From contig QFQX01000021.1 of assembly GCA_003248775.1 (NCBI GenBank), forward strand, positions 9,183 to 73,182: DNA of 64,000 nt. Direction: 5' to 3'. This stretch comes from Shinella sp. (GTDB lineage Bacteria; Pseudomonadota; Alphaproteobacteria; Rhizobiales; Rhizobiaceae). Positions 54,552-62,275 of the stretch are shown in pieces. The first letter of the stretch is position 1; each line of letters begins with the position of its first letter. The notes beneath the pieces are model-generated. The model ran no database searches. It saw only the letters and a list, made by a program, of their open reading frames with translations, and was not told the origin of the DNA. The position numbers and the translations under genes are program-made.

Positions 54552-55952
54552 ATGAGCACGAAACTTGTCAGGAACATCGCTTATCTCGCAACCTTCGACG
54601 ACGCTGCCCGCGAAATCGAGGACGGCGCGCTCTTCATTCGCGACAACGTGATCGAGAAAGTCGGCACGACGGCGGAGCTTGCCGGCGAGACGGCGGATGA
54701 GGTGATCGACCTTTCCGGCCATATCGTCATGCCGGGCATGGTGAACATCCATCACCATATGTACCAGAACCTGACGCGGGTGATGGTGCAGGACGATGAA
54801 CTGCTGGTCTGGCTGAAGACGCTTTATCCGATCTGGTCGAACCTCGATGACGACGCGATCGGCACTTCGGCGCGCGTCGCCATGGCGGAACTGATCGCCT
54901 CCGGCTGCACCACGTCATCCGACCATCTCTACATCCTGCCGAACAACTGCACGCTGGATGCGACCATCGATGCGGCGAAGGACATGGGCCTTCGCTTCCA
55001 TGCGGCGCGGGGCGCGATGTCGCGCGGACAGAGCCAGGGTGGCCTGCCGCCGGATAATTGCGTCGAGAAGGAAGAGGATATCCTCAAGGACGCCGAACGG
55101 CTGATCTCGACCTATCACGACAATTCGCGGCACTCGATGAGCCGCATCATCCTTGCGCCGTGCTCGCCGTTTTCGGTGACGCCGGGGCTGATGAAGGATG
55201 CGGCCGCGCTTGCCCGCTCCCACAAGGGGGTGCACCTGCATTCGCATCTGGCTGAAGACCTGTTCGAGGAGGTTTATTGCCACGACGTCTACAAGATGCG
55301 CTCGGTCGGTTTTGCCGAATCCGTCGGCTGGCTCGGGCCTGATGTCTGGTTCGCTCATTCGATCTTCATGACATCAGAGGAAATCGATCTCTTCGCCTCG
55401 ACGGGGACCGGCGTCGCGCATTGCCCCTCGGCCAACATGCGCTGCGGGCAGGGGATCGCGAAGATCCGTGAAATGCTGGACAAGGGCGTGAATGTCGGCC
55501 TCGGCGTCGATGGTTCGGCGTCCAACGACACCTCCAACATGTTCATGGAAGCGCGGCTCGCCATGATGCTGCAGCGGGTGGCGCCGAACAAATATCTCTC
55601 GGAAACGCCCGGCGGTCGTGGCGGGTTCGGCGGCACGCCGTCCGCGCTTTCCGCCCGCGAGGCGCTGACCATGGCGACGCGCGGCGGGGCGAAGATCCTC
55701 GGCCGCGACGATGTCGGTTATCTCGCGCCCGGCATGAGCGCCGATTTCATCGCGATCAAATTGCGCCAGCTCGGGCTTTCGGGTACGCAGCGGGATCCGC
55801 TGGCGGCGCTCGTCATGTGCGGACCGTTCAAGGTCGATCACTCGTTCATCAATGGCCGTGCCATCATTGAAAACGGCGAATTCGTCTCCGCGGACATCGA
55901 CAGCCTGCTGCAAAAGCATGAAGCTGTGATGGAGCGGATCTATCAGCAATGA
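54552..55952 (+). CDS. 8-oxoguanine deaminase-like amidohydrolase
   Basis: The 466-residue enzyme has metal-His MPGMVNIHHHMYQNLTR, HLHSHLAEDLFEE, FAHSIFMTSEEIDLFAS and the metal Asp in GLGVDGSASNDTSNM, matching known 8-oxoguanine deaminases of the cytosine deaminase-like class, which turn 8-oxoguanine into uric acid. Isocytosine or pterin deamination are alternatives. The ATG at 54552 follows GGAGG; a start at 54495 would overlap the previous gene. It is the sixth gene of the transporter-led operon. Confidence 0.85.
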   Translation: MSTKLVRNIAYLATFDDAAREIEDGALFIRDNVIEKVGTTAELAGETADEVIDLSGHIVMPGMVNIHHHMYQNLTRVMVQDDELLVWLKTLYPIWSNLDDDAIGTSARVAMAELIASGCTTSSDHLYILPNNCTLDATIDAAKDMGLRFHAARGAMSRGQSQGGLPPDNCVEKEEDILKDAERLISTYHDNSRHSMSRIILAPCSPFSVTPGLMKDAAALARSHKGVHLHSHLAEDLFEEVYCHDVYKMRSVGFAESVGWLGPDVWFAHSIFMTSEEIDLFASTGTGVAHCPSANMRCGQGIAKIREMLDKGVNVGLGVDGSASNDTSNMFMEARLAMMLQRVAPNKYLSETPGGRGGFGGTPSALSAREALTMATRGGAKILGRDDVGYLAPGMSADFIAIKLRQLGLSGTQRDPLAALVMCGPFKVDHSFINGRAIIENGEFVSADIDSLLQKHEAVMERIYQQ

Positions 55953-55967
55953 ATTTGAAGACCTATT

Positions 55968-56097
55968 GCCCCTCATTCGCCTGCCGGCACCTTCTCCCCG
56001 TAAACGGGGCGAGGGGGAACAGAGACCTTCCCGCGCGTCCCTTCGCCCCGCTTACGGGGAGAGGGTGGCCGAGCGAAGCGGAGGCCGGGTGAGGGGC
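55968..56097. repeat. Family A mosaic element between deaminase and oxygenase genes
   Basis: CCCCTCATTCGCCTGCCGGC and CTTCTCCCCG-taaa-CGGGG at the left, CTTCGCCCCG-ctta-CGGGGAGAGG and CCGGGTGAGGGG at the right, with an extra GCCGAGCGAAGCGGAGGC inserted. A worn remnant of the same module lies at about 57088-57135. Confidence 0.8.
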
Positions 56098-56146
56098 GCC
56101 TGGAGATCACAATGAACTCTAACCCAAAGCAGCAAAGGACCACCCC

Positions 56147-57001
56147 ATGAAGGCGACGGACAAGGCTTCTATCGACCAGTGGTATCCCATCGATACGGAA
56201 AAGGAGATCCCGTTCGGGACATCCGCAAACCGCCTGCTCGGGACGGATCTGACGGTCACCCGCACCGAGGACGGCGAAATCACCGTGAAGGCCGAGGGGC
56301 GCGACGAGGCGCTGCCGATAAAGCGGCGGTTCGGCTTCATCTGGACGACGATCGGCGAGCCGGAGAAGGACATCTTCCCCGTGCCGGAAGCCGACGAGCC
56401 TGATCGCCGCTATGTTCCCTGCGGCGCCGTCTCCGTGAAGGCGTCCGGGCTCAGGATCGTCGAAAACTTCCTCGACATGGCGCATTTCCCCTTCGTTCAC
56501 ACCGATATCCTAGGCTCCGAGCCGCATACGGAGGTGGAGCATTACAACGTCGAGATCCGTCGCGATGTCGATGAGGTCTGGGCGACCAATTGCCAGTTCT
56601 TCCAGCCGCAGGCGGCACTTTCGGCCAAGGACGGCATCATGACCCAGTATATCTACCGGGTGATGACACCGTTCACGACGCTGCTCTACAAGACCTGCCC
56701 GAACTCGGCGAATCGCTGGGACGTCATCTGCCTGTTCGTGCAGCCGCTCGATCCCGACCGCTGCCGCGCGCATCCGGTGATGTATCTCATCGATGACGTA
56801 TCGACCACGACGGAACTCATCCATTTCCAGCAGCTCATCTTCCTGCAGGACCGCATCATTCTGGAAAACCAGCGCCCGGTGCTCCTGCCGATGGAACCGC
56901 GCTCGGAAATTCCGACGCGGGCGGATGCAAGTTCCATCGCCTATCGCCGCTGGCTGAAGGAAAAGGGCGTTACCTACGGCACGTCCGCCATGGCGGCGTA
57001 A
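56147..57001 (+). CDS. Rieske-less non-heme iron oxygenase (NdmC-like), copy 2
   Basis: The 284-residue protein is a clear paralogue of the one at 38065, with the same ENFLDMAHFPFVH motif (N107, D110, H113, H118), the third ligand Asp in FLQDRIILENQ (D235) and the identical ending motif SSIAYRRWLKEKGV. It too lacks CxH...CxxH. The starts and lengths match NdmC-type proteins (about 280 residues), so absence of the Rieske domain is not a truncation artefact. AAAGGACC precedes the ATG. Located between two purine deaminase genes. Confidence 0.83.
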   Translation: MKATDKASIDQWYPIDTEKEIPFGTSANRLLGTDLTVTRTEDGEITVKAEGRDEALPIKRRFGFIWTTIGEPEKDIFPVPEADEPDRRYVPCGAVSVKASGLRIVENFLDMAHFPFVHTDILGSEPHTEVEHYNVEIRRDVDEVWATNCQFFQPQAALSAKDGIMTQYIYRVMTPFTTLLYKTCPNSANRWDVICLFVQPLDPDRCRAHPVMYLIDDVSTTTELIHFQQLIFLQDRIILENQRPVLLPMEPRSEIPTRADASSIAYRRWLKEKGVTYGTSAMAA

Positions 57002-57179
57002 GGGCTGCATAACCGAACAATAGCCATATGTGATGACCTCATCCTACCCTTGCTCTGGTGGTATACGCGGGGCAATGACATGGGATGCACCTCATCCGGC
57101 GGCCGCCACCTTCTTCCCCCTCCCGCAAGCGGCGAGAAGAACGTAAGTCGCGAGCTCCCACCCAGATAAAGCAGGCATC

Positions 57180-58556
57180 ATGTCCATCTCCACCCTTCGT
57201 AACCGGACCCTCCTGGCTTCTGGCTTCCATGCCCCGGTTCTCGGCGAGATCGATGTGCTGACGGACATGCTGATCGCGGTCGATGACGAGGGCTCGATCC
57301 GTTCCGTGCTGAAGCCGGCGGACGAGGGGTACGACGTGGCGAAGCAGGCGGCGATTGCCTCCGGCACGCTTGAGACGTTGCCGGAAGGCTCGTATCTTCT
57401 GCCGGGCTTTGTCGATTGCCATGTGCATGCGCCGCAGTATCCGCAGCTCGGCGGCGCGCTCGACGTGCCACTCGAAGTCTGGTTGCAGAAATATACCTTC
57501 CCGCTGGAGGCCCGCTATGCCGATCTCGCTTTTGCAAAGCGGGCCTATGGGCTGCTGGTCGAAGACCTGATCGCCAACGGCACGACGACCACGCTCTATT
57601 TCGCAACCGTGCATCAGGACGCGACGCGGGCGCTGGTGGATACCTGCCTCGAAAAGGGCCAGCGTGCACTGATCGGCAAGATCGCAATGGACAATGCCGA
57701 GAGCTGCCCGGACTATTACCGCGATGCATCGGTCGATGCGGCGCTGGAGGGGACGCGGGCGCTGATCGACTATGTCCGCATGCATCCGGATAACGCGGCC
57801 GGTCTCGTCAAGCCGGTCGTTACGCCGCGCTTCATACCGTCCTGCACCGATGCGACGCTTGAGGGGCTTGGCGCAATTGCCGGGGAATGCGGCTGCCATG
57901 TGCAGACCCATTGTTCGGAAAGCGACTGGGAGCATGGTTACGTGCTGTCCCGGCACGGCATGACCGATACCGAAAGCCTCGACCGTTTCGGCCTGCTCGG
58001 ACGGCATACGATGCTGGCCCATTCCAATCTGCTGACCGCGAGCGACATGGAAAGGATCAGGATGCGCGAGGCGGCCGTGGCTCATTGCCCTCTGTCCAAC
58101 GCCTATTTCGCCGGCGCGGTCTTTCCGCTCAGGGCCGCACTGGAAAAGGGGCTGCATGTCGGTCTAGGGACCGATATTTCGGGCGGGCCGAGCGCTTCCA
58201 TGCTGGAAAACTGCCGCGCCGCAGTGACGGTGTCGCGCTTGCTGGAGACGGGTGTGGACCCGGCGGTGGATGCGGCGACAAGGGCCAGTGGCCAGCCGGC
58301 ACGGATCGATTTCCGTCATGCCTTCCATGTGGCGACGGCGGGCGGCGCCAAGGCGCTCGACCTGCCGGTCGGGCAGTTTTCGCTAGGATATCGTTTCGAC
58401 GCCATCGTCGTCGATACCAGGGCAAAGGCCGGGTCGATGCGCTTGTGGGACGAGTTCGACCGCGGCGACGGCATTCTCCAGAAAATCGTCTTCACGGCAT
58501 CGAAGGCGAATATCGCAGCCGTCTGGGTCGATGGAAAACTGGTTTCCGGTCATTGA
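57180..58556 (+). CDS. guaD: Guanine deaminase
   Basis: The 458-residue enzyme is a guanine deaminase (guanine to xanthine), with LPGFVDCHVHAPQYPQLGG for metal binding, TTTTLYFATVHQDAT, the HCSES motif (QTHCSESDWEHGYVL) and GLGTDISGGPSASM supplying the metal Asp. AGG lies 6 bases before the ATG at 57180. It follows the Rieske-less oxygenase with about 180 bp between, containing a decayed repeat. With NdmC-like enzymes, it would turn guanine-type substrates into xanthines; this is inference. Confidence 0.9.
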   Translation: MSISTLRNRTLLASGFHAPVLGEIDVLTDMLIAVDDEGSIRSVLKPADEGYDVAKQAAIASGTLETLPEGSYLLPGFVDCHVHAPQYPQLGGALDVPLEVWLQKYTFPLEARYADLAFAKRAYGLLVEDLIANGTTTTLYFATVHQDATRALVDTCLEKGQRALIGKIAMDNAESCPDYYRDASVDAALEGTRALIDYVRMHPDNAAGLVKPVVTPRFIPSCTDATLEGLGAIAGECGCHVQTHCSESDWEHGYVLSRHGMTDTESLDRFGLLGRHTMLAHSNLLTASDMERIRMREAAVAHCPLSNAYFAGAVFPLRAALEKGLHVGLGTDISGGPSASMLENCRAAVTVSRLLETGVDPAVDAATRASGQPARIDFRHAFHVATAGGAKALDLPVGQFSLGYRFDAIVVDTRAKAGSMRLWDEFDRGDGILQKIVFTASKANIAAVWVDGKLVSGH

Positions 58557-58576
58557 TGGGGTCGTCAAAACAAAAA

Positions 58577-58600
58577 GCCTCCCCGCATCAGCGGGGAGGC
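58577..58600 (-). terminator. Rho-independent terminator for csbD-like gene
   Basis: GCCTCCCCGC and GCGGGGAGGC form a perfect 10-bp stem with loop ATCA. On the minus strand it is followed by TTTTTGTTTTG, so it ends transcription of the CsbD-like gene; on the plus strand no T-run follows. Confidence 0.9.
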
Positions 58601-58647
58601 CGTGTGGCCTGTTCGTCAGGCGGTGTCAGTGACAGCCGACCACGACG

Positions 58648-58845
58648 TCAGTGGCGGCCGAGCCAGGTGTCGATTTCGCGGTCGGCTTCTTCCTGGGTCT
58701 TGCCATAAGCTTCCTGAATCTTGCCCGAGAGCTGCTTCCGGTTACCGTTGATGACATCGAGGTCGTCGCCGGTGAGCTTGCCCCACTGGGCTTGTGCCTT
58801 GCCCTTGAACTGCTGCCAATTGCCTTCGATCTGATTCCAGTTCAT
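58648..58845 (-). CDS. CsbD family stress protein
   Basis: The 65-residue hydrophilic protein has the CsbD signature WNQIEGNWQQFKGKAQAQWGKLT and GKIQEAYGKTQEEADREID. CsbD proteins are small general stress proteins of unclear function. AAGGAG precedes the ATG. A stress promoter candidate lies at 58899-58923 and a strong terminator follows, so it is a monocistronic stress-induced gene. Confidence 0.92.
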   Translation of the reverse strand: MNWNQIEGNWQQFKGKAQAQWGKLTGDDLDVINGNRKQLSGKIQEAYGKTQEEADREIDTWLGRH

Positions 58846-58898
58846 CTTCAGTCTCCTTGAGGTTGGTTGGGGTTCAGAGGTCGCGATCTCCGAGGGTC

Positions 58899-58923
58899 AA
58901 CGCCTAAGGTCCTGTGAGGTTCC
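58899..58923 (-). promoter_or_regulatory. Candidate EcfG promoter for csbD
   Basis: On the minus strand GGAAC (58923-58919), 16 bases, then CGTT (58902-58899), the canonical EcfG form. It ends 54 bases upstream of the csbD start codon. Confidence 0.75.
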
Positions 58924-59022
58924 GATTAAAAACTGCCGCGGCGAGGCGCAGGTTCTCAGGCGTGAACTGATCTGCCTGCGTCTCATTTGTCTCTTGCCAT
59001 CTCGGAAAAAGCGGATCTTTCT

Positions 59023-59048
59023 GGAACCGATCCGGGCCAATGGGTGTT
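59023..59048 (+). promoter_or_regulatory. Candidate EcfG promoter for DUF883 gene
   Basis: GGAAC (59023-59027), 18 bases, then GTT (59046-59048), within the accepted GGAAC-N18/19-TT range. It lies 37 bases before the DUF883 start. Confidence 0.65.
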
Positions 59049-59084
59049 CTATGAACCGGAACGATAAAACAAAGGAGATGTCAG

Positions 59085-59447
59085 ATGGCTTCAGTATCGG
59101 GCACGGATAAGGCAAACGGCCTTGCCGCCGAAGGTCGCGGCAAGGGCAATGGCGAAGCGACGGTCGAGGACATTCAGGCCGAACTCGAAAAGCTCAGGAA
59201 CGACATCGCAGCCCTCACCCAGACGCTGGCTTCGTTTGGAAACGGCAAGCTCAAGGAAGCGGGCGATCGCGCGAGCCAGCTTGGCGCCGATGTCGCGGAA
59301 GCTTCGGCTCAGTATGTCGATACCGCCCGCACCGGCCTTGCCGCCGCAGAACAGGATCTGGAAGCGCATATCCGCAGCCGTCCCTTCCAGTCGGTCGCTA
59401 TTGCCGCCGGCATTGGTTTCGTCGCCGCCCTGCTGACGCGGCGGTGA
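59085..59447 (+). CDS. DUF883 (ElaB/YqjD-like) membrane-anchored protein
   Basis: The 120-residue protein has a helical charged region (VEDIQAELEKLRNDIAALTQTL) and a C-terminal membrane segment (SVAIAAGIGFVAALLTRR) preceded by RSRPFQ, as in ElaB/YqjD proteins that sit at the inner membrane and bind ribosomes or are stress-induced. AAGGAG precedes the ATG. The next gene starts 2 bases after its stop. Confidence 0.85.
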   Translation: MASVSGTDKANGLAAEGRGKGNGEATVEDIQAELEKLRNDIAALTQTLASFGNGKLKEAGDRASQLGADVAEASAQYVDTARTGLAAAEQDLEAHIRSRPFQSVAIAAGIGFVAALLTRR

Positions 59448-59449
59448 GC

Positions 59450-59899
59450 ATGAACGGCATGATCGCACAGATACTCGCCCTTGTGTTTGGGCAGGTCGAC
59501 ATGCGCTCGACGATCGTCGAGACGAAGCGCTCCGCCATTGGCGGAGTGCTGATCGCTCTGTTCCTGCTCACGGCCTATGGTGCGCTGGTGACGGCGCTGG
59601 CACTTTGGGTTTCCGCGGAAGCCGGTCCGGTTGCCGCCGCTCTCGTGGTGGCCGCAGCGGCGGTCGCCGCGGCGCTGGTAACACTTGCCGTGGTCGCGGT
59701 CCTGAACCGTCAGACGGAACAGGCGCGGATCGCACGTCAGCTTGCCATGCGCAGTCAGGTCGATCCACTGGCGAGCGGCCTGATGCGCGAGCTGCCCGAG
59801 ATGGTGCGCCAGAGCCCCATCGCATCGACGGCGCTTGTTGCGGCCTTCGTCTATGTTCTGGCGAAAAGCCGGGGTTTCGGACGGCCGCCCGCGAAATAA
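59450..59899 (+). CDS. YqjE/holin-like (phage holin family) membrane protein
   Basis: The protein of about 149 residues has two long hydrophobic segments (GVLIALFLLTAYGALVTAL and VAAALVVAAAAVAAALVTLA) and resembles the DUF1469/YqjE family, usually found after ElaB/YqjD-type proteins. The ATG at 59450 is 2 bases after the DUF883 stop; a GTG at 59444 overlaps it. It probably shares the DUF883 promoter and stress regulation. It is called holin-like by family only. Confidence 0.78.
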   Translation: MNGMIAQILALVFGQVDMRSTIVETKRSAIGGVLIALFLLTAYGALVTALALWVSAEAGPVAAALVVAAAAVAAALVTLAVVAVLNRQTEQARIARQLAMRSQVDPLASGLMRELPEMVRQSPIASTALVAAFVYVLAKSRGFGRPPAK

Positions 59900-59950
59900 C
59901 GGCTGGCCTCCCTCTTCCATGGACAGGTGACGGGGAGGCGGTTTGCCCCG

Positions 59951-60139
59951 CTATTCCTTGCTGCTTCGCTCAGCCTCGTCCAGACGCTCGAGAAGATCGA
60001 GAAAATGCGGCGGCGTGCCCTCTTCGATAATACTGTCGTAATAACTACGAAGCTTGGAGGCGATAAGGGCGTTGTCGTTCTGTTTTCTTGTTTCGGCGGT
60101 CCGGGGGCCATCCTTGCGGCCCGAATTCTTGCCTGCCAT
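59951..60139 (-). CDS. nepR: NepR anti-sigma factor
   Basis: The 62-residue protein matches NepR, the anti-sigma factor of EcfG in alphaproteobacteria. It has a basic N-terminus, IASKLRSYYDSIIEEGTPPHFLDLLERLDEAERSSK, with the two helices that clamp EcfG or the PhyR sigma-like domain. AGGA precedes the ATG. It is divergent from phyR with a shared promoter region. No ecfG gene follows it, unlike many relatives. Confidence 0.87.
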   Translation of the reverse strand: MAGKNSGRKDGPRTAETRKQNDNALIASKLRSYYDSIIEEGTPPHFLDLLERLDEAERSSKE

Positions 60140-60220
60140 GATCCTGAAGTCCGTTGAGCGTGTCGGCGAAAATGAAATCAGTACCGTAAGAGAAACCGGT
60201 GAAAAAAGTTCCTTCTGGCG

Positions 60221-60247
60221 GGAACTATTTTTGTCCGCCTACGTTCC
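60221..60247. promoter_or_regulatory. Bidirectional EcfG promoter between nepR and phyR
   Basis: On the plus strand GGAAC (60221-60225), N16, CGTT (60242-60245). On the minus strand GGAAC (60247-60243), N17, GTT (60225-60223). The two -35/-10 pairs share the same 27 bp, so one palindromic element could drive both genes. Confidence 0.75.
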
Positions 60248-60292
60248 CAGCCGAAGATATAATCATACCATGATCCTGATTGGAGGACTTGC

Positions 60293-61087
60293 ATGTCACT
60301 GACTGCCCGCGTTGCTGCCCATCTGCCCTATCTTCGACGCTATGCCCGCGCCGTAACAGGGTCGCAGACATCCGGCGATGCCTATGTGGCGGCCGTTCTC
60401 GAAGCACTGATCGAGGATATATCCATTTTCCCGAAGTCGGGCGACGACCGCGTGTCACTCTACAGGCTTTTCGTCAGAATTTTCGATTCGACTTCGGTCG
60501 AGATCCCGGAGGTCGTGTCGCCCTTTGCCTGGGAAAAGCGTGCCGCCGCCAACCTTTCCGCAGTTCCGACGCGGGCACGCCACGCCTTCCTGCTGATCAC
60601 GGTCGAGGGGTTTACTCCGACGGAGGCCGCGGAGATTCTCGGCGTCAGCGACGAAGAATGCAGTGCGTTGTTCAACGAAGCATCTATCGAGATTTCCCGA
60701 CAGGTGGCGACCGATGTGATGATTATCGAGGACGAGCCGCTGATTGCGCTCGATATCGAGCAGATGGTGGAAGATCTTGGTCATCGTGTCACCGGCATCG
60801 CCCGTACGCATGGGGAGGCCGTCGATCTCTACAATCGCACCAGCCCGAAGATGGTGCTGGCCGATATCCAGCTCGCGGATGGCAGTTCGGGGATCGATGC
60901 GGTGAACGATATCCTGAAAGTCGATTCGGTGCCGGTAATATTCATTACTGCTTTCCCGGAACGCCTGCTGACGGGCGAACGCCCCGAGCCGGCCTTCCTC
61001 GTCACTAAGCCGTTCAATCCGGATATGGTGAAAGCGCTGATAAGCCAGGCGTTGTTCTTCAATGAGCAGGTCGCCGAGCAAGCCTGA
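60293..61087 (+). CDS. phyR: PhyR response regulator (general stress response anti-anti-sigma factor)
   Basis: The 264-residue protein has the ECF sigma-like domain (about 1-130, containing TRARHAFLLITVEGFTPTEAAEILGVS) and a C-terminal receiver domain with the phosphoacceptor D191 in MVLADIQLADG, T219 in FITAF and K239 in VTKPF. When phosphorylated, it binds NepR and frees EcfG. GGAGGACTTGC precedes the ATG. A histidine kinase gene follows, fitting the PhyR/kinase pair. Confidence 0.93.
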   Translation: MSLTARVAAHLPYLRRYARAVTGSQTSGDAYVAAVLEALIEDISIFPKSGDDRVSLYRLFVRIFDSTSVEIPEVVSPFAWEKRAAANLSAVPTRARHAFLLITVEGFTPTEAAEILGVSDEECSALFNEASIEISRQVATDVMIIEDEPLIALDIEQMVEDLGHRVTGIARTHGEAVDLYNRTSPKMVLADIQLADGSSGIDAVNDILKVDSVPVIFITAFPERLLTGERPEPAFLVTKPFNPDMVKALISQALFFNEQVAEQA

Positions 61088-61127
61088 ATGTCCTGACAAT
61101 AGATAACGGTCCCGGAGGGTGATCCCC

Positions 61128-61214
61128 GTGACCGCCAACATGGAAACGCAGCCGGTAGTGGAAGCCCCGGGGGCGGTGGAGTGGGAAGTTGGTTCATCGG
61201 TTGACATGGTTTGA
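61128..61214 (+). CDS. Small open frame upstream of kinase (leader peptide or misread kinase start)
   Basis: A 28-codon open frame begins at GTG 61128 with GGAGG 10 bases upstream and reads VTANMETQPVVEAPGAVEWE before stopping at 61214, just inside the kinase frame. It may be a leader peptide coupling translation, or the true kinase N-terminus separated by one shifted base near the run GGGGG (61169-61173). No other evidence supports expression. Confidence 0.35.
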   Translation: MTANMETQPVVEAPGAVEWEVGSSVDMV

Positions 61215-62187
61215 ACCTCAGCGCGGCGACGAGCAGTTGCGCGAGTTTTTCATAACTGCCCTGATCGATATGAGCGCCAGCCTTACCCTGCAGGACTGTC
61301 AGGGCAAGTATGTCTGTATCACCACCCTGCCGCCGCGCTGGTCGCTGCCTGCCGGCGTCGAGCCGAGCGATGAGGCGATCTTCGGGGCTGATATCGGTGC
61401 GCGCCTACTGGAGTTGAAGGCGGGCCTGAGCAAGTCCGGAGACCGCGCTGAACTCGATATCGAATCCGGTGACGATACGTTTTTCGAGTTTCGTTGTCTC
61501 TTGATCGAGATGTCGAATGGCAAGCTGCACCTGATGACGATCGTTCTCGATCGGACCGAGGATCGCAGGCGCGAAAGGCTATTGCGTGCCCTTCTTCGCG
61601 AAGTCAGCCATCGTTCCAAGAACCTGCTGGCGATCATCCAGAGCATTGCCTCGCAGACCGCACGCTATTCCGGCACGCTTGAAATGTTCCTGGGCAAGTT
61701 CCGCGGGCGGCTGCATGCGCTTTCCCAGTCCCAGGATCTGATTACCGACTCCAGTTGGCGCGGCGCCTATTTCCGCGATCTGCTGAGGCAGCAGGTGGAA
61801 CGCTATGTGCCGGACAATCGCGATCTCGTGCGGGCCGTTGGAGACGATATCCTTTTGACGCCGAACGCCTCGCTACATATCGGGCTTGCGCTGCATGAAC
61901 TCATCGTCAATGCGGTCAGCCATGGCGATTTCGTCGCTCGTCGCCAGCCGATCGAGGTGAGCTGCTCGCGGGTCGATGGCGAAAAGGGGCCGGAGATCCG
62001 CATCCTGTGGAAAGAACCTCTCGAGAAGATGGATGGCGAAAGCCTGGAAGCTTCCCGCGCGGCCCGTTTCGGCAGTACCGTGCTGGAGCGCGTGGTGCCG
62101 TCTTCGGTGAACGGGTCGGCGGCTCACACGCTGGAGGCCGGCGAGGTCCGTTACGAACTCAGGTTCCCGCTCGAAGCAGTGGATTGA
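61189..62187 (+). CDS. HWE-family sensor histidine kinase
   Basis: The kinase has a PAS-like N-terminal region (SLTLQDCQGKYVCITTLPPRW), the HWE/HisKA_2 dimerisation segment LLREVSHRSKNLLAIIQSIASQTAR with phospho-His about residue 141, and an HWE-type ATP domain (LHELIVNAVSHGDF; ARFGSTVLERVV). No transmembrane segment is seen, so it is cytosolic. It lies after phyR and is a likely stress-pathway kinase. The start is unclear: the only starts near the N-terminus are TTG (61189, 61201), and the first ATG is at 61270. No ribosome site fits well. Confidence 0.8.
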   Translation: MVHRLTWFEPQRGDEQLREFFITALIDMSASLTLQDCQGKYVCITTLPPRWSLPAGVEPSDEAIFGADIGARLLELKAGLSKSGDRAELDIESGDDTFFEFRCLLIEMSNGKLHLMTIVLDRTEDRRRERLLRALLREVSHRSKNLLAIIQSIASQTARYSGTLEMFLGKFRGRLHALSQSQDLITDSSWRGAYFRDLLRQQVERYVPDNRDLVRAVGDDILLTPNASLHIGLALHELIVNAVSHGDFVARRQPIEVSCSRVDGEKGPEIRILWKEPLEKMDGESLEASRAARFGSTVLERVVPSSVNGSAAHTLEAGEVRYELRFPLEAVD

Positions 62188-62275
62188 ACGGCGACAGGTC
62201 TCTTGTGTCTGCGGGGTTCGGCCTGCAAGGACGCAATTAGAATCTCTTTTTCCTATCGAATGTGACGGAGTCCCG

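Noticed and set aside
58577..58600. Terminator of the guanine deaminase transcript
   Set aside because: On the plus strand the hairpin is not followed by a T-run; the T-run lies on the minus-strand side, so it serves csbD.
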